Below are positions 42,753 through 52,231 of a stretch of 64,000 nt of DNA, in pieces. The notes under the pieces were generated by a model. It was not told the DNA's origin and did no database searches. It saw only the letters and a program-made list of their open reading frames with translations. This stretch comes from Asparagopsis taxiformis. Lineage: Eukaryota; Rhodophyta; Florideophyceae; Bonnemaisoniales; Bonnemaisoniaceae. Made by a program: the position numbers and the translations under genes. How positions within the stretch are numbered: the stretch's first letter is position 1; each line of letters opens with the position of its first letter. The DNA lies in NCBI GenBank assembly GCA_030407315.1, contig JALQPE010002266.1, forward strand, positions 1-64,000, given 5' to 3'.

Positions 42753-43229
42753 TCACTCTCCTCCCAACATATCAATCACACGATCAATCCTTTCAATAAG
42801 CCCATCGCCGCCATGCATAGTCTTCATAAACTCTTCACAAATGCCCGTTGTTTCAACAGCAGCTTTCGCCACAGTATCCATCTCCGCTCCAGGTGCGACT
42901 TCCAGCCCCTCTTTCCCATCACGACCCATCTGCACAACCTCCATCCACAGTTGACTAGGATTATCAATCATCGCTAGCAAATGCTCCGACTCACGTCGCG
43001 ACCCATCAACCTTGGCGAGACAAGACCTATATTCCTTGCAAAATCCATCTATCCTTCCCTTTTGAAGCTCCTTTTCAGACTGCCACGACCGCGTTGCCGC
43101 CCGACTTTTCGCCATGGCTGCTGATAGTCGGGCGCGCAGTTCTGTGACGGATACTTCTGGCGGTGATGCGTCACGCTCCTTGCGTACGGCACCTCCGCGA
43201 CGTTCGGAACACCCTGGTGTGCGTGCCAT
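42753..43229 (-). CDS. Small coiled-coil protein of unknown function
   Basis: The product of 158 residues begins MARTPGCSERRGGAVRKERD. A basic, Ser/Pro-containing N-terminus leads into a long charged helix (VTELRARLSAAMAKSRAATR and EKELQKGRIDGFCKEYRSCL), then a second helical region ending IERIDRVIDMLGGE. It is predicted all-helical and soluble. Such a layout occurs in small kinetochore, chromosomal-passenger or cytoskeletal subunits, but I see no diagnostic motif and assign no function. ATG 43227-43229 is the first true ATG in the frame. Confidence 0.5.
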   Translation of the reverse strand: MARTPGCSERRGGAVRKERDASPPEVSVTELRARLSAAMAKSRAATRSWQSEKELQKGRIDGFCKEYRSCLAKVDGSRRESEHLLAMIDNPSQLWMEVVQMGRDGKEGLEVAPGAEMDTVAKAAVETTGICEEFMKTMHGGDGLIERIDRVIDMLGGE

Positions 43230-43848
43230 CTTCAACTGCGTTACGATGTTTGCATTGAGATTCGCGACAAAAGGTTTTGGGTGACGGCAGACAATCGCTG
43301 GTGGTAGAAGATTCCGTTCCTCGGCGACAGAGCGCAGATATCTGTGTCATGCATTCGAGTTTTAACCTAAATTAGTTCTATGAGAGTGGTGAGGGGGTGG
43401 ATTGTGGAATATATGTTGCGTGACACGACTTGTATGTGCGATCTTGCCATTTGGTAACACTATATTCAACCAACAAGGAAATTATTCAAGTTCGCTGTAT
43501 AGGATTTTTTACGAAATTCGATTTGCTCTCAGGATGGACTTGAGATGGAGATCGACCGCACGATAACAATCTCGACGTCGGATTAACTCATCGCGCCTCT
43601 CGGCTTCCACTCGATGTTGCGCCGATAGTTCTTACTGTGAAGTATTGGGAATTTCTTTTGCTCCCAGCATTATTACACAAGCTGTTGATATGAGCGTCAT
43701 CAACAAATCGGGCAAATCTCCTGCGGAATGCCACAGGATGCGATGCAATGGATGCTTTGTAACTAACCTTCATCTGGCGTTCAAACTCAACAACTACCGA
43801 AATCTATGTCTCGAAAAGCACACGAAGATCTCCCAACAAACTATTGTA
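43230..43848. promoter_or_regulatory. Divergent upstream region between coiled-coil gene and cyclophilin
   Basis: About 620 bases separate the two start codons if the cyclophilin starts at 43849. The cyclophilin frame is open back to ATG 43645, so the right third may be leader or coding. Confidence 0.35.
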
Positions 43849-44499
43849 ATGAATGGTCTGCAACCAGCGCATAGAGTATTATTGACCAGGCGCCAAGCGC
43901 TTAGTATTGCAGCTCTTTCACTCCCTCTCTTCGCAAATCGCAACGCACGCGCACAGGATATGGAAAATGACTATTACATCGATCCTCTCATAAATGAACC
44001 CGAGATAACGGACAGAGTGTTCTTGGATCTGTCAGTTGACAATGCACCTCCAAGCCGAATAGTCATCGGTCTGTATGGTACTATAGTGCCAAAAACAGTG
44101 GCTAACTTCAAAGCACTGGCAACCAGTGGTTATAAAGGTACCAAGGTGTACAGAATTGTGCCACAGCTAACCATTCAGATGGGAGACGTGCTGAACAATG
44201 GAGGTAAGTCAGGACGCGCCGCTACAACAGATGGAAGCCCGATTGTTGCGGAGAATTTCCGAGTCAAGCATACGATGGCCGGCATTGTTTCAATGGCACA
44301 TGATAGCAATGGAATGGTTGATTCGCGATTCTTTATTGCGACGCGACTAGGAGATAGTGCTTATTTAGACGGAAAGTATTGCGCCTTTGGTAGGGTGGTG
44401 CAAAACATGGAGCTCATCTATGACTTGGAAAAGCTGGGTGGCAACGGTATAGCAGTGCGACGTCCAGTGCGTATAGTAGATTGCGGCATTCTTCTCTGA
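43849..44499 (+). CDS. Thylakoid-lumen-type cyclophilin (PPIase fold)
   Basis: From ATG 43849 the product has 216 residues. A leader with LLTRRQALSIAALSLPLFA then NARAQ is a twin-arginine, AxA-type lumenal signal; an upstream in-frame ATG (43645) would add 68 residues that could hold the plastid transit part. The cyclophilin domain follows with SRIVIGLYGTIVPKTVANFK, YRIVPQLTIQMGD, GIVSMAHDSNGMVDSRFFIA and YLDGKYCAFGRVVQNMELI. Compared with active cyclophilins the Arg in YRI is kept, but the Phe of FMIQGGD, the Gln of GSQFFI (here SRFFI) and the His of DGKHVVFG (here Tyr) are replaced. Isomerase activity may be weak, as in other lumenal cyclophilins acting as photosystem assembly scaffolds. 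Confidence 0.85.
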   Translation: MNGLQPAHRVLLTRRQALSIAALSLPLFANRNARAQDMENDYYIDPLINEPEITDRVFLDLSVDNAPPSRIVIGLYGTIVPKTVANFKALATSGYKGTKVYRIVPQLTIQMGDVLNNGGKSGRAATTDGSPIVAENFRVKHTMAGIVSMAHDSNGMVDSRFFIATRLGDSAYLDGKYCAFGRVVQNMELIYDLEKLGGNGIAVRRPVRIVDCGILL

Positions 44500-44793
44500 G
44501 TCAAGTGGTCCAATTACGGTGCAAAATTTGCACAAACTTTTTCAATCAATTTTCGGATTCCAGTAATGTATGCCATCCATGCCAGCACGCCACCATCGAC
44601 TAAACGCCGCTTCGCAATGATTGACCCCTGGTTCACGGTCCGCAAATGAGAGCCGATCTTCTCCGTTCAATTTGTTCACTTCATTCATCACAAAATTTTC
44701 CTCGCCCTCTTTAACCTGCGCGAGTGTCTCGTTTCCACGTCAAAACGACGTCGACTTTACTGCTCATATCCCGTCTGTCCCTGACTCATCGTC

Positions 44794-46350
44794 ATGCTTC
44801 ACTACGTCCGTATCTTTGCAGTCCTCTGCTCAGCATTCTATCTGCTTACCGCAACGAATGCCGTGAGTGTAGAGGAGCGCAAGCGTCTCCATCCTGAAAT
44901 TTTTCACTTTCCCTACTACGGTCGAGGAGATCCTGATCACACGTTTCGCCATCCGTACCGGCCAAGCGCTGGCGGCGATCCTATTGATGCTTTCTTCACC
45001 CTGGGCTCCACTGTAATCGCTACCAACGACAAAGGGAGAGACGTCGTGCGGCTGACTAGCTCGAGTCAAGGCAGTCAAGGATTGATTTATGGAGCAGTTC
45101 GAACCGAATCCAATAACTTCAATGGCCATTTTGATGTTCAAATCAATTCCGTCCCAACCAGCCATGAAACAGCAGATGGAATGGGCTTCTTTTTCGCCAA
45201 GGACCTCCCTACGGTGGGGTCTGCGATGGGGATAACTCATAAATACCAAGGGCTTGGAATTATCATAGACACGTTCTCCAACTCGCGTTCAAGACAAGTT
45301 CCTTACATGTACGCCTACGTGTCTGATGGTCAGAAGGAATGGAATCCGAACACAGATGGTTCAGATACCGAGCTTACGCGCGGCTGTCAACTCGAGTTGA
45401 ATACTAAAATGCGCATATACGTTCAGCTTGTGGACGGTGACCTGCATGTCGGTGTTGCTATGAACCCTCATACTCCGCACAGATGGCATACTTGTTTCAA
45501 GGTGAGCAATGTGCAACTGCCATTTTCCGATGGAGGTTTCCTTGTGTTTGCTGCTGAGACAGGCCATTTCTTTGCCATTCATGAAGTGCATGATGCTTCG
45601 TTCATCGATGAGTCTCCACACAGTGGTGAAGGCTACAGATCTGCATACTCTAACCAGCAATACGGAGATCCGCAGCAACAGGGACAGCAACAGGGACAGC
45701 AACAGGCACAACGACAATATTCGCAACAGCAACAAACACAACAGCAGGCACAAAGTCAACAGCGTTACGCAGATAATGCAGCGCCCCCGGCCAAGGCTCC
45801 ACCACCACCACCTGATAACCCTGCTTCACGTGTTTTCAAGAGCGACGATGCGCACAAATCTCTATCGGGTTCACTTGACTTGCAAGTTTATGAGGTTTTC
45901 AACTCTATGTCTGGTGCATTGCGTTCAATGGGAGAGAAGGAGGCTGCAGAGACAAAGTTGAGGCTGGACGGTGTGCGTGATGTGACTTCGCATCTAGTTC
46001 AGGAAATGGAACGGCAAGGCAATAGTATGGGTGATTTGGTTACGGCGCTTCGCCACCTTAAGGAGACCTCTCAGGAATTAACGCAAGCTTCAGATAGATT
46101 TGCAGAGCAGTTGAGGGGAATGCACAAATCATTGGTATCTTTGCGAGAGAAAGCGGACCATTCTACTGAATCGCACGAAGATCTACATGCCGAAATATTT
46201 AACCACCACGCTGATGTCCACTCAAATGACAGTGGTAAGGGCAATGGGTTCATGATTATGTTCTTTGTGATTCAAATTCTTCTTGGTGCTGCTGTTTACT
46301 TTGCCAACAAGATGACACTCACAGCGCGCAAAATGGGAAGAATGGTGTAA
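44794..46350 (+). CDS. L-type (legume-like) lectin, VIP36/ERGIC-53 family
   Basis: The product of 518 residues has a signal peptide at 1-23 (MLHYVRIFAVLCSAFYLLTA) and a luminal legume-lectin domain at about 35-275 with QGLIYGAVRTESNNFNGHFD, DGMGFFFAKD, YQGLGIIIDTFSNSRS and FSDGGFLVFAAETG, including the Asp/Asn ligands for Ca and mannose. A Gln-rich low-complexity stretch (about 290-330) and a Pro run follow, then a long coiled coil with heptads to about 470, one membrane helix (MIMFFVIQILLGAAVYFA) and a short cytosolic tail ending RKMGRMV. The order lectin, coiled coil, membrane helix, tail matches ERGIC-53, a cargo receptor for glycoproteins leaving the ER. The usual KKFF tail signal is absent. 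Confidence 0.88.
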   Translation: MLHYVRIFAVLCSAFYLLTATNAVSVEERKRLHPEIFHFPYYGRGDPDHTFRHPYRPSAGGDPIDAFFTLGSTVIATNDKGRDVVRLTSSSQGSQGLIYGAVRTESNNFNGHFDVQINSVPTSHETADGMGFFFAKDLPTVGSAMGITHKYQGLGIIIDTFSNSRSRQVPYMYAYVSDGQKEWNPNTDGSDTELTRGCQLELNTKMRIYVQLVDGDLHVGVAMNPHTPHRWHTCFKVSNVQLPFSDGGFLVFAAETGHFFAIHEVHDASFIDESPHSGEGYRSAYSNQQYGDPQQQGQQQGQQQAQRQYSQQQQTQQQAQSQQRYADNAAPPAKAPPPPPDNPASRVFKSDDAHKSLSGSLDLQVYEVFNSMSGALRSMGEKEAAETKLRLDGVRDVTSHLVQEMERQGNSMGDLVTALRHLKETSQELTQASDRFAEQLRGMHKSLVSLREKADHSTESHEDLHAEIFNHHADVHSNDSGKGNGFMIMFFVIQILLGAAVYFANKMTLTARKMGRMV

Positions 46351-46543
46351 ATGGATGGAAATTCCCCTTGTGAGCAAGACTCATGAGTGAGCACAGTACT
46401 CTCAATGTACAGGTTGTTGTAAACATTTGATAGGGCTGCGGACTAGTGTCGCTGCGGTAGATACGAAAGAATTGGAGCTCGGGTGGGAGAGTATGGTGCA
46501 ACTTCCCATCGTGCTAGAGCTTAGGCAATGGACAAGTAGGCAA

Positions 46544-47398
46544 TCAAATTGCAGGCACAACTACACGGGAAGGGTCCAGGAAGTAGCGGAGAATGTTTCC
46601 AGTTGAAAGTTTGTCGCTCTCATTTGCGCAGCCAGATATCTTGAGTCCGACATCATGACGGCAATTTGTGCAGCAAAGTGCGACATGCCAAACAACGGCT
46701 GGTGACGGGTTGGCACGACGAGGCGGGGTAATAAATGACTGCCAGGAAGTGCCATTAGAATCGACATTTGCAATATGACGAAAGGCAAGGAATGGATAGA
46801 CAGGAACATCCGTGCGAACCTTGTGATACACTGTCCCAATGAAACTGCTCGAAAAAGCGACTTGCAAGGAGTGACCGCAGTTTCTACAGGAAGGACTGTC
46901 TGAAATGACCTGCTCCTTGGATTCGAATAGATTGCCCTTCCTATCTCGGCATCTTCTTTGCGTGTCGCATAGAACGGTATCATTAGTTGACAGACGTAGC
47001 ACATATCGTCCCGTGCCTGCACTGGTATTACATGAACGAGCTGTGCCCACTCTGCTTTGACAGACGCGACAAAAGATGTTGGAGCATCGAGGATTTGCAG
47101 AAGGGCAAGTCATGCTAAAGTTGCTGTTGTTTTGTTCTAAAAGGTAACCCAACTCATATGCACTGGACAAACAGTTGTAGATGACTGTCGGGTATTGGAA
47201 CGTCCATAGGGGTAGAGCTGGGAAGGTCGAAAATAAAGTGTTGTGACAGAATGAGCAAATGACAATACGCCGAAGTTCTTCACTTGCAAGCTTACTCCAT
47301 GTCTTACAAACCTGTGCGACAGAAAGAAGATCGCTTTTCGATAGAAGAGACAAGATTTTTGAAGAGAGCAAGTCTAGAGGAAGGTCGAAGACATTCAT
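46544..47398 (-). CDS. F-box protein with C-terminal CxxC zinc domain (CULT-like)
   Basis: From MNVFDLPLDLLSSKILSLLS (ATG 47396-47398) the N-terminus is an F-box: LPxDLLxxIxSxLxxxDLLxxxxVCKTWxxLAxEELR. The longer frame upstream is Gln-rich and unlikely. The C-terminal half has paired cysteines, PSCRNCGHSLQ and ALCCTNCRHDVGLKI, bracketing WQSFITPPRRA and VVWHVALCC. This resembles the cereblon/CULT beta-tent zinc fold (CxxC ... W ... AxCxxCxxHxGW), though the final Trp is Leu. A middle cysteine cluster (IFCRVCQSRVG) may bind a second zinc. F-box proteins recruit substrates to SCF ubiquitin ligases. Divergent to the thioesterase. Confidence 0.65.
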   Translation of the reverse strand: MNVFDLPLDLLSSKILSLLSKSDLLSVAQVCKTWSKLASEELRRIVICSFCHNTLFSTFPALPLWTFQYPTVIYNCLSSAYELGYLLEQNNSNFSMTCPSANPRCSNIFCRVCQSRVGTARSCNTSAGTGRYVLRLSTNDTVLCDTQRRCRDRKGNLFESKEQVISDSPSCRNCGHSLQVAFSSSFIGTVYHKVRTDVPVYPFLAFRHIANVDSNGTSWQSFITPPRRANPSPAVVWHVALCCTNCRHDVGLKISGCANESDKLSTGNILRYFLDPSRVVVPAI

Positions 47399-47804
47399 TC
47401 TCAGTTGATTGTCGCGCTGGAATACTGGACTGCCCTGCTGTTGACTAAAGAGTTGATATTGCTGCGTAGTTTTCGACGTATGCAATTTGTACAGCTGTGA
47501 CGATAAATAGCATATCTCCTTTCTTGTGAAGTGGTCTTGAGCGCTGTGGAAGTGAATTGGCAAGTGTAGATTCAATTTGGGCAACAGATCTTTCCTTCAG
47601 AAATACTCTCAGGTAACACACGTTTTGTTTGCATCGAAGAGATTGGAAGAAATCTCTCGTTCATCAGATAGTCCTCACTGTTGGAGATGCAGAGTGCACG
47701 CAAGGCAGCGCAGGGAATTGTACTCAACTCTTCAGAACCATATCAGAAATTTTGAGATACGGCCACGTTGTCACGTGTACGCACCGTAAACACAACATAC
47801 ACGT

Positions 47805-49181
47805 GTGCAATTCATAAAGAATGACTCGGACAACTCCTCATCTACAGCTGCGGGAGACGCCTCCACCGGTGCGTCGCTGCCATTGAATTTGACAAATAGT
47901 ACAGTACCATCAGCTTTGGGTGATGGAAACCAAGTCGGCAGGATATATTTCCGCCAGTCGCTTCGTTATGCCGACTCCGAACCGAGGCTGGGCAACGGCG
48001 CGGTGAAATTAGCTGCTGTGTTACAGGCTACGGCAGAAAATGATTGAACTAAGTGACATTTTGGGCGAACCTGCACTCCGAGGAAAACCTCTTTCTCTAG
48101 GTGCAGCCTTTCCACTGTTGGACATGGTTGCCGGCCGTTGTGCGGCACTGTTTTGTAATGGATCTGTCGTAACAGGTTGTTTTGATGACGTTTCTGTCGA
48201 GAATTGGCTCAGGCATGGCGACGTTGTGATTGCAAAAGCGCAAGTAGTTGCTGTTGGATCCAGCAGCATGGTTGTTTCAATCATATTGTACAGAGAAGTT
48301 GTGAGGAAGCGAATTCGCGACAATCAAGTTGTTATTAGGTATGTTTATCGCATAAGTCATATATAGTCATCACTGATGCCATCCATGATTTACTCACACT
48401 TTATTACGCTTAAACGGATAGATGTTTCACCACGTTTGTAGCAATGCAGGGCGAAAATGGGCCCAAAAAACCAAGGAAGAACCTTCCTAGTATAGAAGGC
48501 AAGGTTGCATTGGAATTACATCACGAATCCATCAGGAACCAAGATTTATTGCCCTCATTTAAGCACTGGCGTCGGATCATGGCTGCCTCAGAGTCCAAGT
48601 TTTTGTTCGAGTCGATAGATAAAGACGTTCTGGCTAACGTAATGCGTCCTCGGAAATTTACGGAGAAAGTAGAAGTGGATGAAACTATACTAACCATTCG
48701 GAAAGATTTTCTTCCGCGCAACATGAATTTCTCAGGGGTTGTGTTCGGCGGAGATCTTCTCACTAACATCGAAGCTGTGGCTACAACATGTGCAGTTCGA
48801 TTCAGTGGTGAAACAAGAGAGTATCGAACTGTTGCCGTTCGAAGTTTATCTTTCCTTCGGCCAGTTCCGCGATTCAAGATGCTTGAAATTTCTGCCAAGG
48901 TGATAATTTCCTCAACGCATTTCGTGTGCGTACTTGTACGCGCCTATATTCATGCGAATGAAAAAGATGGTGGAAAAGTTCTATCTCATCATGGTCTTTT
49001 CCACTTAATTGCAGTCTGCGATGAAGACGATGAATCACTTGCTGAAAACAATGTCGAATTAGATTACGATGGCGGGCATATTGATGATTTCTATAGGGCA
49101 TTGTGTTTACCGATGTCTGCGAGGCTCAAGAAAGTATGGGGGGTCCCCGATGATCCCTACCCATGTTCTGCGCACACCTGA
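47805..49181 (+). CDS. ACOT9-like acyl-CoA thioesterase (double hotdog), intron plus one frameshift
   Basis: Two hotdog domains are visible. The first has RQSLRYADSEPRLGNGAVKL, then LGAAFPLLDMVAGRCAALF and VVIAKAQVVAVGSSSMVVS. The second has ILTIRKDFLPRNMNFSGVVF, GGDLLTNIEAVATTCAV and VRSLSFLRPVPRFKMLEISA. This is the ACOT9/BACH-like order; mitochondrial or peroxisomal enzymes that hydrolyse acyl-CoA. An 83-nt intron (48339-48421) joins the halves, restoring CFTTFVAMQGE, the family F-V-A motif. A one-base shift next to GAAAATG at about 48038 is also needed. The true start is unclear: the first frame has no ATG (GTG at 47805), so a short 5' exon or a further error is likely. Confidence 0.75.
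48339..48421 (+). other. 83-nt intron in the thioesterase gene
   Basis: Begins GTATGTTTAT after ...ATTAG and ends ACGGATAG. Removal joins VVIR to CFTTFVAMQ in phase. The same GTATGT donor occurs in the other introns here. Confidence 0.7.
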
Positions 49182-49491
49182 AGCGGCTTGGACTACTTTT
49201 GACTTATGAAATTAGATGTACGTTAAGATATAGGGTGTCTAAGGTCGGTATGGTTGGCAGCGATTTGCTACAGCAAGGTAAAGTTGTAATTTATCTGAAA
49301 TGATCAGTCTTTTCCATCTCCACAAACTTAGACAGCGCTACCAAACTCTACCATCAACCAGCTGACCCTACCTATAAGTCGTATAGTGCATAGGACCTGC
49401 TTCCCTTTATCCATGTTGAGCCAAAGGCAATAAATATCGGCCGCATCATCTCTATCACTCCCCTTCGCCCTTGTTACATGTGTTAGTCGCA

Positions 49492-51188
49492 ATGACAAGC
49501 TTACCCAAAGTATTGCTGGCAACCGAGCTGCCGGAAGTGCCAGAGCCAGTAGATGCAGACACTGGCTTTGTCCACGAGTTTGTAGAGGAAACCAATCAGC
49601 ACGACAGTATACGCTTTGTTGTTGGTGACAAAGTATCTCTTCCAATTTCATGTGACGGCTTCCAGATCGATCCAACAGTTATTCAGGCCGAAAAAGGTGA
49701 AGAGAAGTACGCGCCGATCTTCGAATGTACTGTCACTCTTCGACCAATTTCCGATGACCTTGATCCACTGCCGGAAACCATTCATGTCAAAGGGTTGGCA
49801 TCTCTCTCCCAACTTCGAAGTTATGATCATACCCCTCTTCCGATATCTCTTCGTTCGGATGGCCCCTATGCACAATACGTTTCTGTCAATAAGACGACGA
49901 ATGAAATTTCTTTACGTATCAGTGTCTTATCCGAAAGTTCTGATGACGATTCGCCAGATTGCATTTACCTCTTCGACGAGGCATGGATGATGATAGGATT
50001 AGAGTCCCCACTTTTCCAAGGCGTTTGGAACAAACATCAAAACAGTGAGGTACAGGAAGGTGTCTTATACCACGATGACGCTGTTCCCTCCAATCTGGCA
50101 GAAACATTGAACGCACAAATTGACCAGCTGGCTGAACAAGAAGCTGTGGATTGGCATCCGGGTTCAAATGACTGCGTGCGAGATCTGGTGCACCCCTCAT
50201 TGTATCCATATGTACGTGGCGAATCTAAACTTGGAGATATAAGCCCTGAGCTCAAAAGCAAGTTACCTTCTCCCAATTCTGAGCAAGACGAATTTGAGCC
50301 TGACTTTGATAGATTCGGTCGTCCATTTGAGATATCCACTTACCAGTGGCTTCCATCTGTGTTCCAAATTGCTGACGATGGCCGGACGACGATTCGCAAT
50401 TACATCAATAATCTTGCATCAATAATCTTGATGAAGGAAAGTATGCTCAACTGTATCAGAATCTTTGTCGCCTCTTCGAAATATTCCTACCAAGATTTGA
50501 GCGCGTTTATGCTTATTTGAAAGAATTGAAGTTTGTAGAAGGAGGTGAGGATATGGTTCTGTGTGATGTGGAAACAAGCTTCCAACCCGATATTTCTTCA
50601 TCGCTTCTGCGTGGCAGGGAGTTGAATGTCATCACTAAAATTGTAGACTATGAGTTACAAACATCCACGGACAAAGTGGATGGCGTGTTCCACGTGGAAG
50701 GTATGAGTTCAGATCACATCATAATGACAGGATTGTACATCGCACACCGAGATTCCACTTTTCATGGGGGAGAGATTCTGTTCCAACGTGCCTTCCTAGA
50801 CTATGAGGGCTCATACATTTTCGAGGAAGTCGTTCAATCGAGGCATTGGAAATCAGAAAAGATAGTCGAAGATGGGTTGAGACCACTTGGAAGGTTGGAG
50901 ACTCCACAAGGGCGCATTGTCGTCTTTCCAAACTCTCATGTGCACAAACTCACAGAAATGACACGTGACGAATTGAAGATGCAAGGTTGCTCGAAGCGCA
51001 GAATTGTTGTCTTTTGGGTTGTTGATCCTGACCGCACCGTGTTGACAACTCGGGAGGTACCAAAACAGCAAGGAGTTTCGATGAGTCATGAGCGCGCTTT
51101 GCACCATAGGATCTTGCTCATGGAAGAACGAAAGAAACATAAGGGAAAATTCAACGCCGATCGGAAAATCAGTCTATGCGAACATTAA
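49492..51188 (+). CDS. DUF4246 protein (2-oxoglutarate oxygenase-like), broken by a 14-bp duplication
   Basis: The first ATG gives MTSLPKVLLATELPEVPEPV. The frame runs to the family motif NYINNL, where a 14-bp tandem duplication shifts the frame to a stop at 50518-50520. Reading past one copy restores NNLDEGKYAQLYQNLCRLFE and joins the second frame at YAYLKELKFVEGGEDM. The C-terminal half has the DUF4246 core: GVFHVEGMSSDHIIMTGLYI (metal-binding His/Glu region), RIVVFPNSHVHKL (second His) and VVFWVVDPDRTVLTTREVP. The joined protein is about 560 residues, typical for fungal and algal DUF4246. The fold is related to Fe(II)/2OG dioxygenases, but the substrate is unknown. All presumed ligands are intact on either side of the break. 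Confidence 0.8.
50403..50430. repeat. 14-bp perfect tandem duplication
   Basis: CATCAATAATCTTG occurs twice in immediate succession inside the DUF4246 coding region. Fourteen is not a multiple of three, which explains the frame break. Confidence 0.95.
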
Positions 51189-51321
51189 CATCCTCTGTGT
51201 CAGTGATCTGATCAGTTTGAGTATATGGCGACGGAACTTGGCGTCAGCAAAAAGTCGGTAAACGTCACTTTGCGTTGTTCTTGGTGACTAGTCGTTGATG
51301 TTTTCTAGTGCCAGCGGAGAA

Positions 51322-51570
51322 TCACTGACTAATGTTGTGCTTGATGCAATGACCAGCATTTCTATTCATCGCTTGCACTCGGGTAGATTTACAAGAACAG
51401 CAGTATAATGTAAGTTGGGTTGGGTAGCAGTTTTGCTGACCACATGACTCACCGAGGCTTCTGAATGGTATAACGAATAAAGCAGTTGTGAAAAGGTCCA
51501 TGTGGAACGCAGTCGGAGGGTGGAATACTCTACAAGATGGATCGGCAAAACAGATTTGGCACGTAGCCAC
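51322..51570 (-). CDS. Small Cys-rich open frame, probably in the Copia LTR (doubtful)
   Basis: The product of 82 residues begins MATCQICFADPSCRVFHPPT and contains SCGQQNCYPTQLTLYCCSC. Eleven cysteines in a short frame look unusual, but it lies about 55 bases downstream of the TATA-like box of the presumed Copia LTR, in the direction of LTR transcription. It may be leader sequence or chance. Confidence 0.25.
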   Translation of the reverse strand: MATCQICFADPSCRVFHPPTAFHMDLFTTALFVIPFRSLGESCGQQNCYPTQLTLYCCSCKSTRVQAMNRNAGHCIKHNISQ

Positions 51571-51622
51571 TTCGCTCCCTTGCTTGTGCCTTTTTCTTTC
51601 TAGCTTTTCTAGATGCTGCTAT

Positions 51623-51630
51623 TTATAATA
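51623..51630 (-). promoter_or_regulatory. TATA-like box of the Copia LTR
   Basis: The minus strand reads TTATTATAAATAGCAG, adjacent to the repeat array and pointing towards the LTR R region. Assigned by position and consensus only. Confidence 0.5.
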
Positions 51631-51634
51631 AACA

Positions 51635-51756
51635 CCGCTGTGCTCCATGTGAGCTACCAGCATTGCTTCTGCGTTCCAGGTGAACTGCCAGATGTGCCTC
51701 CGCGCTCCAGGTGAGCTGCCGGATATTATTGCTGTCCCGCTCCATGTGAGCTACTG
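51635..51756. repeat. Four degenerate copies of a 31-38 bp repeat in the Copia LTR
   Basis: The core GCTCCAGGTGAGCTGCC recurs as GCTCCATGTGAGCTACC, GTTCCAGGTGAACTGCC, GCTCCAGGTGAGCTGCC and GCTCCATGTGAGCTACT. The array lies just upstream (in minus-strand sense) of a TATAAATA sequence near 51623-51630, the place expected for U3 enhancer repeats. Confidence 0.8.
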
Positions 51757-52134
51757 ACTCAGCCGCAGTTAATATCTCTATACTAAGCTGCTGATAGTGC
51801 GTGGGGTAGCGGATGCTGATCGTAGCGTCGGGGAGCTAATGCTGTTGGTCGGCGCCAACTTCTGGTGCTGAGTATACAAGCTCCATTGACCTGCATATGC
51901 CAAGCTGCTGGTGATAGCGTCATTAATCGTATCTGCTAATATAAGCACACTGACAGAGCCCGTATGTCAGTCGTGCAATCGCGCGGCGGCGATTGGCTGC
52001 TCCTGTAATCTTTCGCTCGGCGGCGACAGGAATATAGTAATATAAGCTCTCATGCGGCGATGAGTTCACACGTGTGATACAGCACACGTGTAACTGTGGA
52101 ACTATTTCCACTTCGTATCATATTCATTGGATTT

Positions 52135-52147
52135 CTCACACACCCCC
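52135..52147 (-). promoter_or_regulatory. 3' polypurine tract and LTR edge of Copia
   Basis: The minus strand reads GGGGGTGTGTGAG, with the G-run as plus-strand primer and TGTGTGAG as presumed LTR start. The same 13 bases occur inside the element at 54040-54052. Confidence 0.6.
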
Positions 52148-52231
52148 AGTTGGTGTAGTTTCACAACGAAACCAACTTCGCAGCAAGCACTTGATTTCTA
52201 GAGATATCAAGTGAAGCCATGGCAGCTCTGC

